DNA of 64,000 nucleotides from Callipepla californica brunnescens. Lineage: Eukaryota; Chordata; Aves; Galliformes; Odontophoridae. A program made the position numbers and the translations under genes. This document shows, one piece after another, positions 13,201 through 26,900 of this stretch (its first letter is position 1; every line of letters starts with the position of its first letter). Where the stretch lies: the NCBI GenBank assembly GCA_023055505.1, contig JALIRH010000002.1, positions 17,331,437-17,395,436 on the forward strand, in the 5' to 3' direction. The notes beneath the pieces were generated by a model. It made no database searches and was not told where the DNA came from. It saw only the letters and a list, made by a program, of their open reading frames with translations.

Positions 13201-16200
13201 TTAAAGCAGCCTAGAGACAAATTTAACAGCAACTCCAACAGCAACAGAAACCGTCTAACTACTTCTCTTTTGAGGAAGAAATTTTTACAAGCTACTACTC
13301 AAAATGTCCTCCCAAGCCCCTCTCTGGCCTTTCTCTTTCATTCGACTGAGTTCTCTTAGCATACAGACTCAAGTTTTCAGACCCAGGGTGAAGACATGAG
13401 CTAACAAAATAAGGAAGAGGAATACATGGTGATGCAATCACAACACATTTTCAGTTTCTACGAAAGCAATACAATTGCCAGATACATTCTGTCACTGAGA
13501 TCATCGGGAGAACCTCCAGTGGAAGGTACAAAGATGAATTATAGAAGTGAATGCACACAACAACTCTCTGGATAACATAAGACAATAAAATCATAACAAA
13601 AGTTTTCCTGCTGAACTAGTTGCCCCCTCCCTGCCCCACCTACATGAGTTCATGACTGTCCACCCTTGGCTTTCAGTTGACAGTGCTCCCACTTTTCACT
13701 GTAAAAATTACCACCTCTCCCTTCCTCCCTGTGAGAACTGAAAATATTTTCCTTATGTAATTTCAGGAGAATTGAGAGAAAGGGCCAAGAGAGGTGTCTA
13801 AACACATTTCTGTTCAATGTTACATGGCAGTACCTCATCTTGACAAACTGACTGCTACAGGAATAGTTTAAAATACAAGGATGCTGTTGGCAGTAGGTGA
13901 CTGAAGAACAAACTGGCAAATCGGTTTAGAAAAAAATGTAAATATACTTCTTAAGAAAGCAAATACTTGTCAAACCACTCCTACCTTTACATAAATGCTT
14001 CTCTCTTTACTGTTTTCTCTTTAACTTAACTAAGTAATGTTGGTAATTCATGTCACATTTTTACAGCCATCCTCAAGGGACGTACCACTACCTGTGCACG
14101 TTGAACCTCTCCAGTCTGTTATGTAAATTGGCTGAACTTCAAAAGTTTTCTCCAGATTGGAAGATTGCACCAATTTGTGAGCTGTTCATTACATTTTAAT
14201 TGTGGCATCCTAGCAAAATGAACCATTTCTCACCTTCAGACTGGTAGAAACTTTATGAGCATGATTTAACGATGGATTTAATAGAAAAAGGAATGGAAAA
14301 GAGCTGCTCTCTGGACAGTATAAATCCACATCGACCTGATGTAATTGAGCTTAACAGAAAGAAGAAAGTATATTTCTGTGGTCCGAAAAAAAAAAAAAAA
14401 AGATTTTTTTAGCGCGCCAGTTCTTCCTTCAGACACTCACTTTTAACATAAGTTGCATCAGGGGATCTGGTAAGAAGGAAACATTTTTATTAATTTTCCC
14501 CTTATCTATAAGAAGAATGCGGATTTTTTTTTTTTTTTTCATTTACGTTCCTTGCCTGCAGGTAGCAGACCAAGAAAATCATATAGTAGAAATTTTTCCT
14601 TTTGATTAATTTCTTTCCATGTGTTATGTTATTTCTTATATATAATTGATTTCAGGTTTTGCTCGTAGCTGTACATCTTTTTTATATCTGCACCTACTGC
14701 CTTCCTTCAATCAAGAAAGTTGAAGGAAATTACCTGAATTTTGTTAAGTTTATTAAAAAAAGAGCTCTGTGAATATTTAAATTGAGTTTTGAAATGCTAA
14801 TACAAGAAAGATATTAGAGAATTTTAATAGTAGGTTCAATTTGACCCACAGACTATTGTAGAAAGGGTCAAATTTTATTCAAATTATTTCTTTACAGCAA
14901 AAAATACGAACCCTTTGATTTTATAAAAGTAGATTAATATTCTTCACTGCTCGGTCTTTTGGCACTTCAGTGCATGACAGCATTAACTGTGCTTGTGTAT
15001 AAACTTTTCAAAGACCTTTAAATGTTCCAGTAATTTGGAACTTCACTTTCATTTATGCTCATCTTTTTTTCTCTTAGCATTATCCAAGAGGCCACAACAA
15101 AACTGACAAGTGCCTGCAGTCAGCTTGCTCTTTAGAGCTACAAGAACATATTTCCAATCAATAAAAGAGAAAGGCTGAAATAGTGACCATACAAAACATA
15201 TTTACAGAGACATCATTTCAAAAAATAGTATGCACGTGCAGTATGAATGCTGAAGTTTCAACTGCATAGGAATAAATAAACATATGCATGGAATACGCTA
15301 TAAGCCTCTTGCACTTAAGTGATAGACCTGAGTTTTCAAGCTTGGGCTTATGTAGAAATACAGGAGTATTTACTGACCAGGGATTTTTTTTACTGTTTAG
15401 GGATTTTTTTGCAGGCTTTGCTCATGGGAGCCAGGAAAGAAATACTCATCCTGAAGAGGAACCCTGAAGGTTTATCAATTTACATCAAAATAGGAAAAGA
15501 GGGAATATGAAAAAAACAGTAAGTGGTGTGTAATACTGTTACTACAAAATGCAATACAGGCAGAGCTAACCATATGATCATACTAATTTTCCATATGAAG
15601 AGTATCATGTTTTGCCAGAGAACTGAAATTGTTTTGAAGTAGGAGTTTTATGAAGATACTTACAGAACTTTCAAAGGGTTGCCTTACTACAATACAATGA
15701 AGGTAACATAAGTAATATATTTGTTTTTTCTCCCAGGAAAACTCAGTAACTGAAATATCAAGAAGAAACGGAGAAGCAGAGAAGGGGAACAGCCTTTTGC
15801 ATCATAAAGTACCCTTTGTGCAGTCACTGATTCTAGTTCTAGCTTTCCCTTTCTGAATCTGTAAGTAAAAAAGCTAATTAGGTCCAAAACTGTATACGTT
15901 TCATAATACCTAGATATGCAGGTACTGTGTTTTTCAGTAAGTCACAGGACTCTAACTCACACATTTTGGACAAACTTTGTGGGGAGTTCCCTGCAGACTT
16001 TTTATGCTCTTGCGAAGCCAGACCTTTGCTTCTAGGCAGATCCACAACCCACCTCAGTCCTTTCATGAATTCCGTGAGATATTCCTGATAGATTTAAACA
16101 GAAAAACTTGAGACAACAAGTAATGAAGACCTTGTTACACTTGTGCACTAATGTCCTGTGTCTGCTTTTGTTTAATCCATGCAGTGTAAATAAGAACTGC

Positions 16201-19200
16201 CAAGGCCTATCTTAATAGATAAAAAAAAACAGTGTTTTTTACCATATACTGTTAATGCACCTAGCCTTGGATTGAGAGCGAGGTGTCAGAGAAGCAAACT
16301 CAATGACGTCAATCATTAGCAAGAGTTTAGCTCACAGTGAAACTGAAATGACTTTTCTCTACTGCATTTTCATGTGGGTAGCTCAGGCATGCATGTTTCC
16401 TGATTTGAAACACTTCAAAGTGAGAATCAGAGAGCACACATGCTCAGTGACTATGAACATAATAAGCTGTGTAATCTGTTTATTACATACTTCTTTTCAC
16501 CTGTTAGGGCTACTTCCTATGGCTTTTTTATTTTTATTTGTGTTTTAATAAACACTATACTACAGTTAGCAAGAAAATAGAAATATTCACTTAAACCTGA
16601 AAAGCAGTCATTGCAAAATTTTTCCTGTTGGAAAGAAGTTCAAGAGGTTGATTCAAACCAGATTTTGAAACTATTAGCAGGTGCTAACAATTACAAAACA
16701 GTTGCATTCACCACACGTTTCATAAAGTGCACCCACAAATTGTTGGATGCCTGTTCCTCCTCTTACTGCCCCATTTTGATCACTCATTTACCAAGTAAAT
16801 CAGCAGCACTTACTACCTCCAAGATTTATACTAGACCCTTCTCTGTATATGCTCATCATTACAAGCTGGCATCTTGGCCAAACAAGATTTAATCTCCATG
16901 TATGCCACAGATCACAGCAAAAAAAAAAATCAGGAGAATCAAGTTTTTAGAGATCTTGTCCCACACAAAGACAAGAGGAGAGAAGAGAACTTGCATTTTG
17001 TCTTAACTGTCTTAATTCTACCTATGGTTGTAACAGCATCAAAGTAGAGGCTCCACAACAGATGCAATTTCATGTATTTCTGATTGTGTGAGAGAAGGAA
17101 GAGAACAAGAGAAGTCACACAATGACTATCCTGACTCAAGATCTTGCTAAAATCTCAACAGCAATGCAGAAGCAGCACAGAATCACAGTGCACTACTTTT
17201 CCTGAACAGAACTGTAAACTAAAGCCTGCAAAGGAGGCTCCAAACAGGAGGCTGGGCACAAGGTTCTCAGAGAAGGATCTGCGATGGCTGTAGATAGCCT
17301 TCTACATTATGAGTAATTCTGCAATGGTAGTTTATCAGTAGTTTTCTTAAATGTAACACAGAGAGAACAAGGAATTATTCCCTGTTTGCTTACACAGAAA
17401 TATTCTCCCTGAAGCACTTTTCCCTGGATTATGCTATATTTTATTGTTTTTAAGCCCATCATTTATTTCTGTATGATTTGTATCTGCTAACTTTTACAAA
17501 ACAGTTCTTGAAACTACTGGCAATCTACTCTGAAATACTGGAAATGTAATATGCCCAGCGATATGTGGCTAATATTAATGCAAATATTATCCAACTCAAG
17601 CCGATTGCTACAGGTAAATAAATATGTATGAAAATAATGTTTAAATTTCCAGTCTTTAAAAAATAAAATGGAGAACATGAGGAAAAGCAGTTTATATAAG
17701 AAGATGGCTTCTTAATTCTGTCTTGCAATAGAATTATGTGCATCCATATAATAAAAAATAAAAAATTAGATCATTTATCTATAATTAAAACCATTTTATA
17801 TCTATTCAGGTGTAGACATAAGGAAAAATGTATCAGATATGTAGAGCCTTTTTTAAAAAACAAATGCAACAAAACATATGCTCACATTGTTTTCCAAAAT
17901 AAGTCATTCTAAGTTTTGATAATTTCTCTTTTCAATAAAACAAAATTCTCTTCTTTTACGTTTTCCCTGTAGATAAAATACATGAAAACGGAGGGTGCAA
18001 CACTGAATCCTCCTCTGCAGATATAGTGAACTGTAATACTAGTAAAGCAACAGAAGCTTCTTTGTATGTTCACTCTGACCATCAGGATCTCAAGCATCTA
18101 ACACAGTGCCTGCCACTGAGAAATCCTTCCTTCCCCTATAGCCTACGATTCTATGGCAAAGCACTGTACCCTGAATAGGGACAATTTAACTTTCACATGC
18201 CTGAGCCATGTTCAGAGCATAAAGTTTTGCAGAGCGATGAAGGATGCAGAAGTTCACTCTGTGCCTCTAACTGCAAGAGAGTTGGGGCCCTCATTCCCTG
18301 CAGTACTTCTCTGGACATCTCCTGAAGAGTGAGTGACAGGTACTGGTGTTTGCTAATCACGGTCCTCATTCACCTGCTAGAGGGAAAAATGTGATGCAAG
18401 TAGGAGCACTTTGAAGCCACTAATGATGCTGCTGCAGTGTATTTAATGGCCAGCATGTTCACTACGATGAAAGAAGAACCTCACATCAAGTACATTAAGG
18501 GATCAGAGGAATACATACTCATTACTCACTGCAATTTTACATCCCCAATTTTAAGACAAAATACTCACATTTTTCCCAGAAAGCACAGCTATCCTATACT
18601 GCTGTGGAAAATTAAGGGTCTTTTTTCTTCTGTTTAATATTTTCTATTTTCGTGTGTAGCCAAAGATTATTCCTTGTTGGGCTTTTGTTTACACCTGTGT
18701 ATCCTAGGATGGAAACCTGTCTTTATCATTTGTATGTCATTACATAATTCAATCAAAAAAGCAGAATAAAAGGTTCAGAAACCAGAAAGCCCCAGAAATC
18801 AGCAGTGAAGTCAAGACTTCTCTCAACAATTTCGCTGAAATTATTGCTTTTCCTGTCTTTTTCACTAAAAGCAGAACAAAATACTGCAGAAGGAGCCTAT
18901 GAAAGACAGCCCAAACTCAATCTTTTATAACACAATCAAATGTATGTATGTAGAATTCACTTCAAAACTGGATTAGGCCTAGGAAAAAAAAAGTTAAGCA
19001 TGCTTAAAATGATTCATAACTCAGTGATACAGTTAAGCAAAAACTTAAAAATAAAACAGCTGATATCTATAACAAACACTCAGGAAAAAAAAATAAAGTA
19101 AAAAGAAAAAAAAACATGCTTAAAGTAACCACTAATTTTGAACTAACACCAAAGGAAAGTCATGATGTTGGAAATAAGCTACACAAATTTGATTCTCTTT

Positions 19201-20699
19201 GTCTAGCATATGAGGATCTTGTTATTTGAGAAATATAATAATGGTACTTAATAGTATGTAAGAGATACAGTACTCCATAATTAGTTACTTGTGTTATTAG
19301 AACTCTGAATTTGAAATAACTACAGGGGATTCATTCAGTAATTTTAATCCCATAATGGAGTTTATCAATATGCAGAACAAAATTGAAGGGCTTCAAATTA
19401 GAACTAACTCTTTAGATCAGATTGTAACATAAATGAATTGTGCATATTTTTAACAGAAACCACATAATCTGAGAAAAGTCAAGTGGAGTCAAACGCAGAA
19501 CTTAGCCATGAGCCACATAATACACATAGGCAGTGTCCCTTCAGGACAGTGCAACCCCAGCCAGAGTCCACAGCCCAACAGTCAAGGAATATTAGCACAC
19601 AGTTTGTTTTCTGGGAATAGTCAAATCTCATTTTGCTGACTACATTGTCAGTTATGATTAGTTATAATAATTACAGTTGCTGTAGTTTGCAATGATGCAC
19701 CATAAGGACAAAATGTGGTATTTCAGATTTTCAGAAAACAGTAGAATAAAACAGTATTAGAGCTTCTATTGTGTTAATTGAAAATATAATGAGCTACCAA
19801 CCAATATGTCATCATCACAACAAATGTTCATCATCACTTGTTGTTTATATTTAAGTATCTTTATACTTTATATACTTATACGTACAAAAACCCCAAAATT
19901 ACAAATAAGAACTACATCACTTAAAATAAACCAAAAGTACAAGTTAAAGCATGTTTGACTTATTTAATATCCCAGATCAGTTTGGTTTTTTCACCGCTTT
20001 GATTTCTTACTTGTAGGAATTGCAAGGTTGAACAGAATAGATTGCATTTCCTTTAAAGTTGGCATAACCTGCTGTTTTTCTGAGTTAATCACTAATAAAT
20101 AATTTGAAAACACAAAGTCATTATGTTATTTCCAGACAATGAGCTTTTAAATGGTGCATGTTATGTACTAGCCCTTTCAGTAAGGAAAAAAAAGAAAGTT
20201 GTGCTTTCCTTTTTTTTCTTCCAGAAACCAGATGGCTGGTAAGTGTTATTATGAGGATATGTAAATCTCAAAGCAATGAGCATCAAATCAAAACAAGAAT
20301 TCATTCACATTGTCTGTTATCATGATTATTGTTTTGCTGAACCAACTTGTGGAATAATACAACTCCATCAAATGAGGCCACTGGATGCTTCAATGATGAT
20401 GATGACTCAACAGTCCAATCTCCACTTCCTTTTTAATAGTGAACAGGAAGAGTAAAAATATTTCTCACCTATACTTCAAACCTTCCAAGCATCTTGCTCT
20501 GCGTACCAAACTTAAGTAAAGCAATCTTTTTCCATTGAGTCGTCTTTGTACACTTACTTGAAAAGTGTACTTGCTCCATTACTGTTAGATTTTTTTTTTT
20601 CTTGCAAAAAGAAATTCCAGTAAATAATTGCCTTTTATTAAAGACTCCTGCCTTATTCATTTAGGTATCTATCAGATCTAGAATGACTCTACAGGAACA
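7262..20699 (-). other. ZFPM2 intron 1, exon-proximal 13 kb
   Basis: Intron sequence immediately upstream of exon 2 on the minus strand, starting with the acceptor pyrimidine tract (complement of about 7262-7285). It holds homopolymer runs at 13039-13052 (A), 14386-14401 (A) and 14524-14539 (T). Open frames such as 9677-10096 (+) and 12754-13104 (-) show no conserved motif and no plausible exon structure. No large transposon was recognised. A possible CR1 tail scrap at about 18118-18155 was too short to call. Confidence 0.55.
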
Positions 20700-20765
20700 C
20701 AGGGACTAGACAACATGACTTCCAGAGGTCCTTTCCAAACTCAACCATTCACCAGTTCTGTAGTC
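20700..20765 (+). mobile_element. CR1 LINE 3'-end scrap
   Basis: The segment GGGACTAGACAACATGACTT followed by CCAGAGGTCCTTTCCAAACTC resembles the CR1 3' UTR pattern of a GGACTAGATGA-type block, then CCAGAGGTCCCTTCCAACCTC, then a terminal octamer repeat. The terminal ATTCTATG repeats are decayed (AACCATTC remains). Only the last 60-70 bp of the element survive, which is the usual outcome of 5' truncation. Orientation is opposite to ZFPM2. Confidence 0.65.
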
Positions 20766-23700
20766 ATTTCAGGAAATTCTTATGTTTTCTTGTACTGTCA
20801 AGAACCTTATATAATAGACTACTCTGCAGTGTTCTAGCACTTTCAGCACTGGCATCAAAAGGAGTTAAAGAAAAAAAAAAGTAGAATAATTTTGAATTCC
20901 TCCAGAACTACCAAATCAAGAAAGAATGTTCTGGCATGATTTTAATTACTTGCAAGCCATTAGGAGTACAGAGTCAATAGTTCTAACAGATCCACAAACG
21001 TAATCATCACTGATTGTGGTTGGGCAATGGAAGGTTTAACTGTATACTTGACAAGCTTCTCACTACACGTTCCCTTTAGTTTTACACTACAAGAACATTT
21101 ATTCTCTCGGCTGGGGATCTACTTTAAGCATGTGAAAATTTTACTGACACTCTTAATCACTTCTTTATACATGCTCAAGCACATTTCTAGAAAAAAATAT
21201 GCTCAATTTACATACATGTTGCAACTTAAATTGACTATGAATTAAGATTCTCAAAATCTTCACTCCTGCACACTGCGTGACTGCTGAAATGCAAGGTTGA
21301 ACTTACTTTTCTAACTACTGAAGTCAATATTCTTACAATATAAAATAAAGAACACAGCTTTGAGATTTTTAGCATGATATTTTGAGGTTCTATGTGTTTA
21401 GTTCACTAAAATACAATGTGGGATTTTATTTAATGTCATGCAATGTATTCATAAAAGAAGAATGTTCAAGTTAACTGAGTTTGCTACCCGTGAATTCAGC
21501 CTGTCGGAAGCCAACTGTACGATGCTAGTGTGGAACTGGAATCATAGAACTGATCCCCTGATGTTATCTGTCCTTCTGTCATACTTTGTCCATTTCAGTT
21601 GTAAAGATCAAGACACTGCTTTCACACAATTTCCTTATAAAAATATTACTTAATGTAACAGAAGCAATTGTTACATTCAGTAAAGTTTTCCTGTTCAGTT
21701 TCAATCCATTCCTCTTCTTTACAACTCCTCTAAAAATATTTTTAATAAATTATTACGCTTTTAAGATGTTTATGCCTTCGAATACTAACAGCTATTTGTC
21801 AGCACACATTAAATTATTGCCATACCAGAAGGTAAGTATTCTTTGAATGTAATCTTTCTTGAATATTATGGTCTAACGTATAGAATTATCTTTCGCAGAT
21901 ATTCCACTTGTCAGTCCTTTGATCATCCTCTTTTTTTTCATACATTCTTTCATACTAAAAGGTGCAGAACTGATCATAAAATAATTTCTTCACGTAGTTT
22001 CTGCTTCACTCCGGTTACAAAGGAAGAAGACAGCAAACATTATGTGCAACTGTCACACTGACAACAGCTCTGGATAAGGGAAACCATCACACTTGGAGTA
22101 GAACGAACATCCAGGACTAAAGGGTGTGTTATCCATTACAGTCCAAACAGACAACCAAGTCGTATTATTAAACACTGATGATTTCAAGACTCCTTTTAGA
22201 AGAAAAGGAGGAGTCTAAAATCAAATACAAAATGTATTAGAAATATCAATAATAATGGCCAGCAGTTGTTAATAGTACAGAAATAGTAAAAATGGCTGGT
22301 AACTGTGCTTGTCACAGGTAGCATAAAGTAATTGTCATGTACGGTAACAGAAATTCTTCTAGATATAATTTGTTTTTCAAGATGTACATTTTTCTAAAAG
22401 AGACTTAGCTACTAAAATAAAAGTGTGAAATGGAATATCTGTAACAATACCAAATGTCACCATCCATTACATCCATGTTACTTCTATGCATGAGGATTGA
22501 GATTGAAAAATTTGCCAGTTAAGAAAAACAGATAATGGAATCAAAGTCAGGAGATGGTCACGTTCACTGGCTAGTAATTTTGTTATATGTTCCTCTTCCC
22601 TCCTGCTCTTCTTCTATCATTGCTGCCATTCAACTGCCATCAAATACATGAGTTCAATACATTTTAGTTATAAGCATTTTACAGTGGCTTCATATACCAT
22701 ACTATCCAATAATAATACTGTAGTAATTCTACTAGAGAAACTATTGTTATAATGTCACAACCAACATTTAATTGCTAGTTATTTAGCATGAGGCTGTTGG
22801 ATTTTTTTTTCCCCATTTTGAGAGTTTGCTAAATGTTCCAGAAAAAGGAATACTCCAAAGAGGATTTTTTTCTCATCAACAATATCCAGGCTTGAAATAT
22901 CCTTAAAGGGTTATTCTTCTGCTGATTAATGTTCTCAGACATCCTTCCTGTTTCCTCTGACAAGCAATATCAAACTTCAGGGATAAGTACAACATACAAC
23001 ATATTTGTGCTTTCACCAAGACAGGTAATATCAGATGAAGGAATCTGTTTATTTTCTTGACTTAGAAAAGAAAGCAACAGAACAAGGGGGAAAGACTATG
23101 AATAGAAATTTGGATCAGTCTTCAAAAAAAATAAGTGCACTTTCTTCCCTGACATCAGATCCTCTCATGGTACTTTCTTCCTTACATGCAGGATTCCATC
23201 ATAAAATTCATAAACCTTTGAGCCTGCAAACTAAGTACGTTTCAAATCTCATGCTCTGTGGGGCATAGTCTTCCAATGTCAAATAGAAACATAAAGATGC
23301 CATGGCTAATGTAAGTCCCAGAGCCAAAAACAAGTAGAAGTGAAAGAACTGCTAGCCACTGCTATGAAAAGAGTACTTTGGTCTAGACCACACATATCCA
23401 TGAGACTTTGAAGCACCAAGAACATCACTGGTTAGAAGTAAACAATAGTGAAACAAAATTTCTTTTAGAATACTTTGATACAGATAAACTTCTTGAGGGT
23501 GAAGATTTACATTTGAGGATGGACAATAAAAACCCTCATTACTAAATTAAAGTGATGTAACAAAAAATCAAAGATAAGTAGAAGTGAAAATGTAAAATCA
23601 GTGCACACCTACACCAGTTTTAGTGCTTTGTTTAACACAGACTATGATAGGGATAGAGTCTGTGAAGTGGAACAGTAAATGAACAGTTGTTTTTTACTGT

Positions 23701-26624
23701 ATAGTCATAATCAGTGTTACTCAAGAGAAGGGCCTAAGCTGATCTTAAGTACCATACTGAATGTTTATGCATTTTCAGCCTCATAAATTCTCCTCATTAA
23801 TTGGGTATCATTTAAATAATTCTGGAAATACTGAAGCAAACTGTAAAGTACATATCACAGTACTATCACCTCAAACTCATCACAAAAGTGAGATGGGGAA
23901 TATTCTCTGCTGTCAACAGAAGTGTGGCTTTTAGCCAGCAAGTTTTATTGCTAAGGGTTCAAAGTAAGACCCAGATTCTTTGGGAACACTGGATTAAAAA
24001 ACAAACAAACAAACAACAAAAGTAATAAAGAAGAATAAAACCCATACTCTCCATGAAGCTCAAGTCCTTTCATCTTCAAAGGTGGGTAAACTGAACATGA
24101 TATCGACTACCTTACAAATAGCAATTTGGGTACTAGGTAAAATTTTTCCTAACAGAATTGTACCAGCACAGCTTTAGCCAAATGTATATTCATATCCTTT
24201 ACTGGCTTGTCTGCTCTGCACCACTGCTAGTGTTTATTTTTAGTGATGGGCACATATATGATGACAGATTAGTGAAGTCAACTTAATTTGAGATTTCTCA
24301 GGGTAAAATCTTTACAAAATGATGAAACCTAGTCAGTAATATCAGGCTAACAAAGACTGAAAATTTAATTTGAAAATTAAACTTCTGTATCGAATATTAG
24401 CTCCCTACATTAAAAAAAAAAAAAAAAAGTATTTGTTTCTTTTTCCAAGACAGTAATGTCTATCATTTACTATAGTTCATCATTTATAAAATATGGTTCA
24501 TTTTCTTAGGCCTTCTGACCTCTGAAACATACCTATCAGAATTTCATAGGAAAGATTCCTGTATCCAGCATGATCTCATTGGTTATCACAAGAAAAAAGC
24601 CAAGAGGCATTGATGTCAGTTAAGGAAACTGTGACAGTGCCAACTAGCTTATCTGAGTTCTGAGGGGACATCAGGAACTAAGTCATACACAGTATTGCAC
24701 AAATGTTGAACCACACCCAAAATATTTAACAATTCATCTTTTGTGGGAAATAAAAAGCTTTGCTTTGTTTTCTACTGAATATGTCTTGCTTTCTCCATGA
24801 GATATATAAGAATCTAAACAGGAGAAGCCTCTGATACCAGCTAGTAGCTCCTTGTAGTCTAAAGTTCAGTCACCAACGCCGCAGAAACTGCTTCTAAAAA
24901 GGTCTCCAATGAAAAAAGTGCAAACAGTACATAGTTATTATACTGATGTATATTCTACTTGATCTATTCATATATGTCTATTACATAACCAACGTGCTAA
25001 GGAATGACAATCAAGATTATATAAAAAGTTGAATTTAGGCAGAACAGAACAAGACCATACTGTGCTACACTGTAGCTACTGCAGCTACTTCCAAAGAAAT
25101 CTGATTTTCAGTATAACAGTTTTCAGATCCGAACAGATCAGAATAGATTAGAATTCATAATCCATCAAATATAATCATTAACCTGGTCACAAAGACATAC
25201 ACATTTCATTCCCTTTTTGTGTTTGTTTGTTTGTTTCTTAATGTAATTAATAATATTAAGCACAGACTTTTTAATAAACAGAGAAGATCCAACTGGTATG
25301 TAATTTCTATTCAAATTACTGTTCAGTGCCAGACATTCTTAACATATCTCTGTCTTGATTCTCAAAAGATATAAAATGCACTTTTCAATCTCCTTTTATA
25401 ATTAGATTTCACTGGGATAGGACTTTTGATGGGAAACTCTAGTCTATTTTGTAATCTACAGAAACAATGAATTAACTATCAAAAAAGATTCATGAGCACA
25501 AAATGCAGTACCTGATATTATAACACATTCTAACCCAACATCTGTAGTTACTACTTACCTAAATAAAACTGTTTTTTTTATTTTACTTTCAATCATCAAA
25601 AGTCTATTTTTAAATACAGAAGTTTGAACTTACTTCCCCTAATTTGATTTGCTAGAAGATAAATATTCCAGTAGATATTACAATTTAAAGCATGGGAAGG
25701 CCTGTATTCATTACTGCAAAAAATGTATAGAAAATTCTACCTATGGACCTAGGTTGGTCAATACATAAACATCTAACACATTTTGTTACTTCTTCATCCA
25801 AACAGCTGCAGTTTGTAATTCAAGACTGAAGCTTGTATACACAGTACAGACATTCATCTAAATTCAAATCTAAGCTGTAAGCCAAGTTTCTGTCTTTCAA
25901 GGCTCCATTTCAAAGTATAGGTCTCACTTCTGGGAATTTGATGTGTTATTGCAGTGGTAACTAGTGACACTAGGATTTCACTTTTAAATAGCATTTTTCC
26001 TTATTTGCATTATTACATAATTCTCTGCAGCTGTAGTAATTCAGAAATGTATTCCTGTTTTACTACATGAAAACCTTACATACATAATTTTTCACTGAAA
26101 TTCTACCTAATCTTAAATATATATTCTTATATGTTTTGTATCTTCATCTGTAGTAACAGTAAGGAAGAAGGTTTCTTATAAAGGAACACTGAGACAACTC
26201 TGCTATAATTCATATGAATTTTAAACTTCTGTAATCTTGAAAAAAATACAATGAAAAGATAAGAAGTAAGTTCTCACTGTTATCCCCAGAAAATCACTGA
26301 ATATTATTTATTTATTTTTATTGCAATATATTTCAGTGTATGATTTCAGGGGTCAGAATTCTCTCTCTGAATTCTGAAATCTCTGAATGTTTTATTGAAA
26401 CACTAAATGTACATTGAAATACTTTCATCATAATTTCCCTTCCTTGAAATTTAATCATTCCCTACAGTAAGCTAACTGGACCCAGACAGAAGAATACAAC
26501 GTGCTACAGTTTTGAAAAAATCAGCTGCAACTTACAGATCAGTTCTCCATGAACTTACAGAGCAAAAGGAGAATTCTTGGTATAGTTTTTAAGTATGATT
26601 GATCCAAAGCTCATAGGATTTAAT
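20766..26624 (-). other. ZFPM2 intron 1, no gene recognised
   Basis: AT-rich intronic sequence. It has an A run at 24412-24428, (AAAC)n-like repeats near 24000-24015 and (GTTT)n near 25220-25237. Several open frames of 70-90 codons (for example 21027-21245, 21586-21846, 23035-23268) are hydrophobic or low-complexity translations of AT-rich DNA, with no motif. Nothing else was recognised. Confidence 0.55.
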
Positions 26625-26900
26625 ATTAAGGTCTTGAGAGACATAGAAAGGCAGTGTTCTCAGAGCTACTCTTACATAGAAGAGCTGTGGCTGTGCTCTT
26701 TGGATTACTGCAGTTCTATCTGTTTATCTTTAAGCACAAGATGGATGTACAATTTGATGACAAGACATTAGAAAGCATCATGAAGACATTACTACTGAGT
26801 GTGCTCCAGTGGGTACAACATACACTACTGAGATACTACAAATATGATGTAAGGATAAGATATTGCCAAGGGAAATCACTTACTGAAGGCAGATAAACAA
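26625..26900 (+). pseudogene. Ty3/gypsy-type Pol RNase H relic
   Basis: An open frame at 26654-26896 carries in order AVLFGLLQFYLFIFKHK, then DVQFDDKTLESIMK (from about 26744), then a Leu/Gln-rich stretch ending in LLRYYKYDVRIRYCQGK. This order and spacing match the C-terminal half of the RNase H domain in Ty3/gypsy-type Pol. In that family a 'LAVxFG..F..Y..G+.' strand precedes a 'DHKPLE' motif, followed by 'LQRxLLRLQ+YD' and 'PGK'. Immediately upstream, in another frame, 26631-26666 reads VLRDIERQCSQS, resembling the 'LTDTER' segment that precedes it. The relic is therefore broken by a frameshift near 26670-26685. The DHKP-type motif is altered (DDKT), the downstream 'ADxLSR' motif is lost and a stop follows. 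No LTRs or other Pol domains could be recognised nearby. The alternative of chance similarity is unlikely given several collinear motifs. Confidence 0.75.

Noticed and set aside
18118..18155. Possible CR1 terminal scrap (CCTACGATTCTATGG)
   Set aside because: Fewer than 20 matching bases and no upstream CR1 3' UTR pattern.
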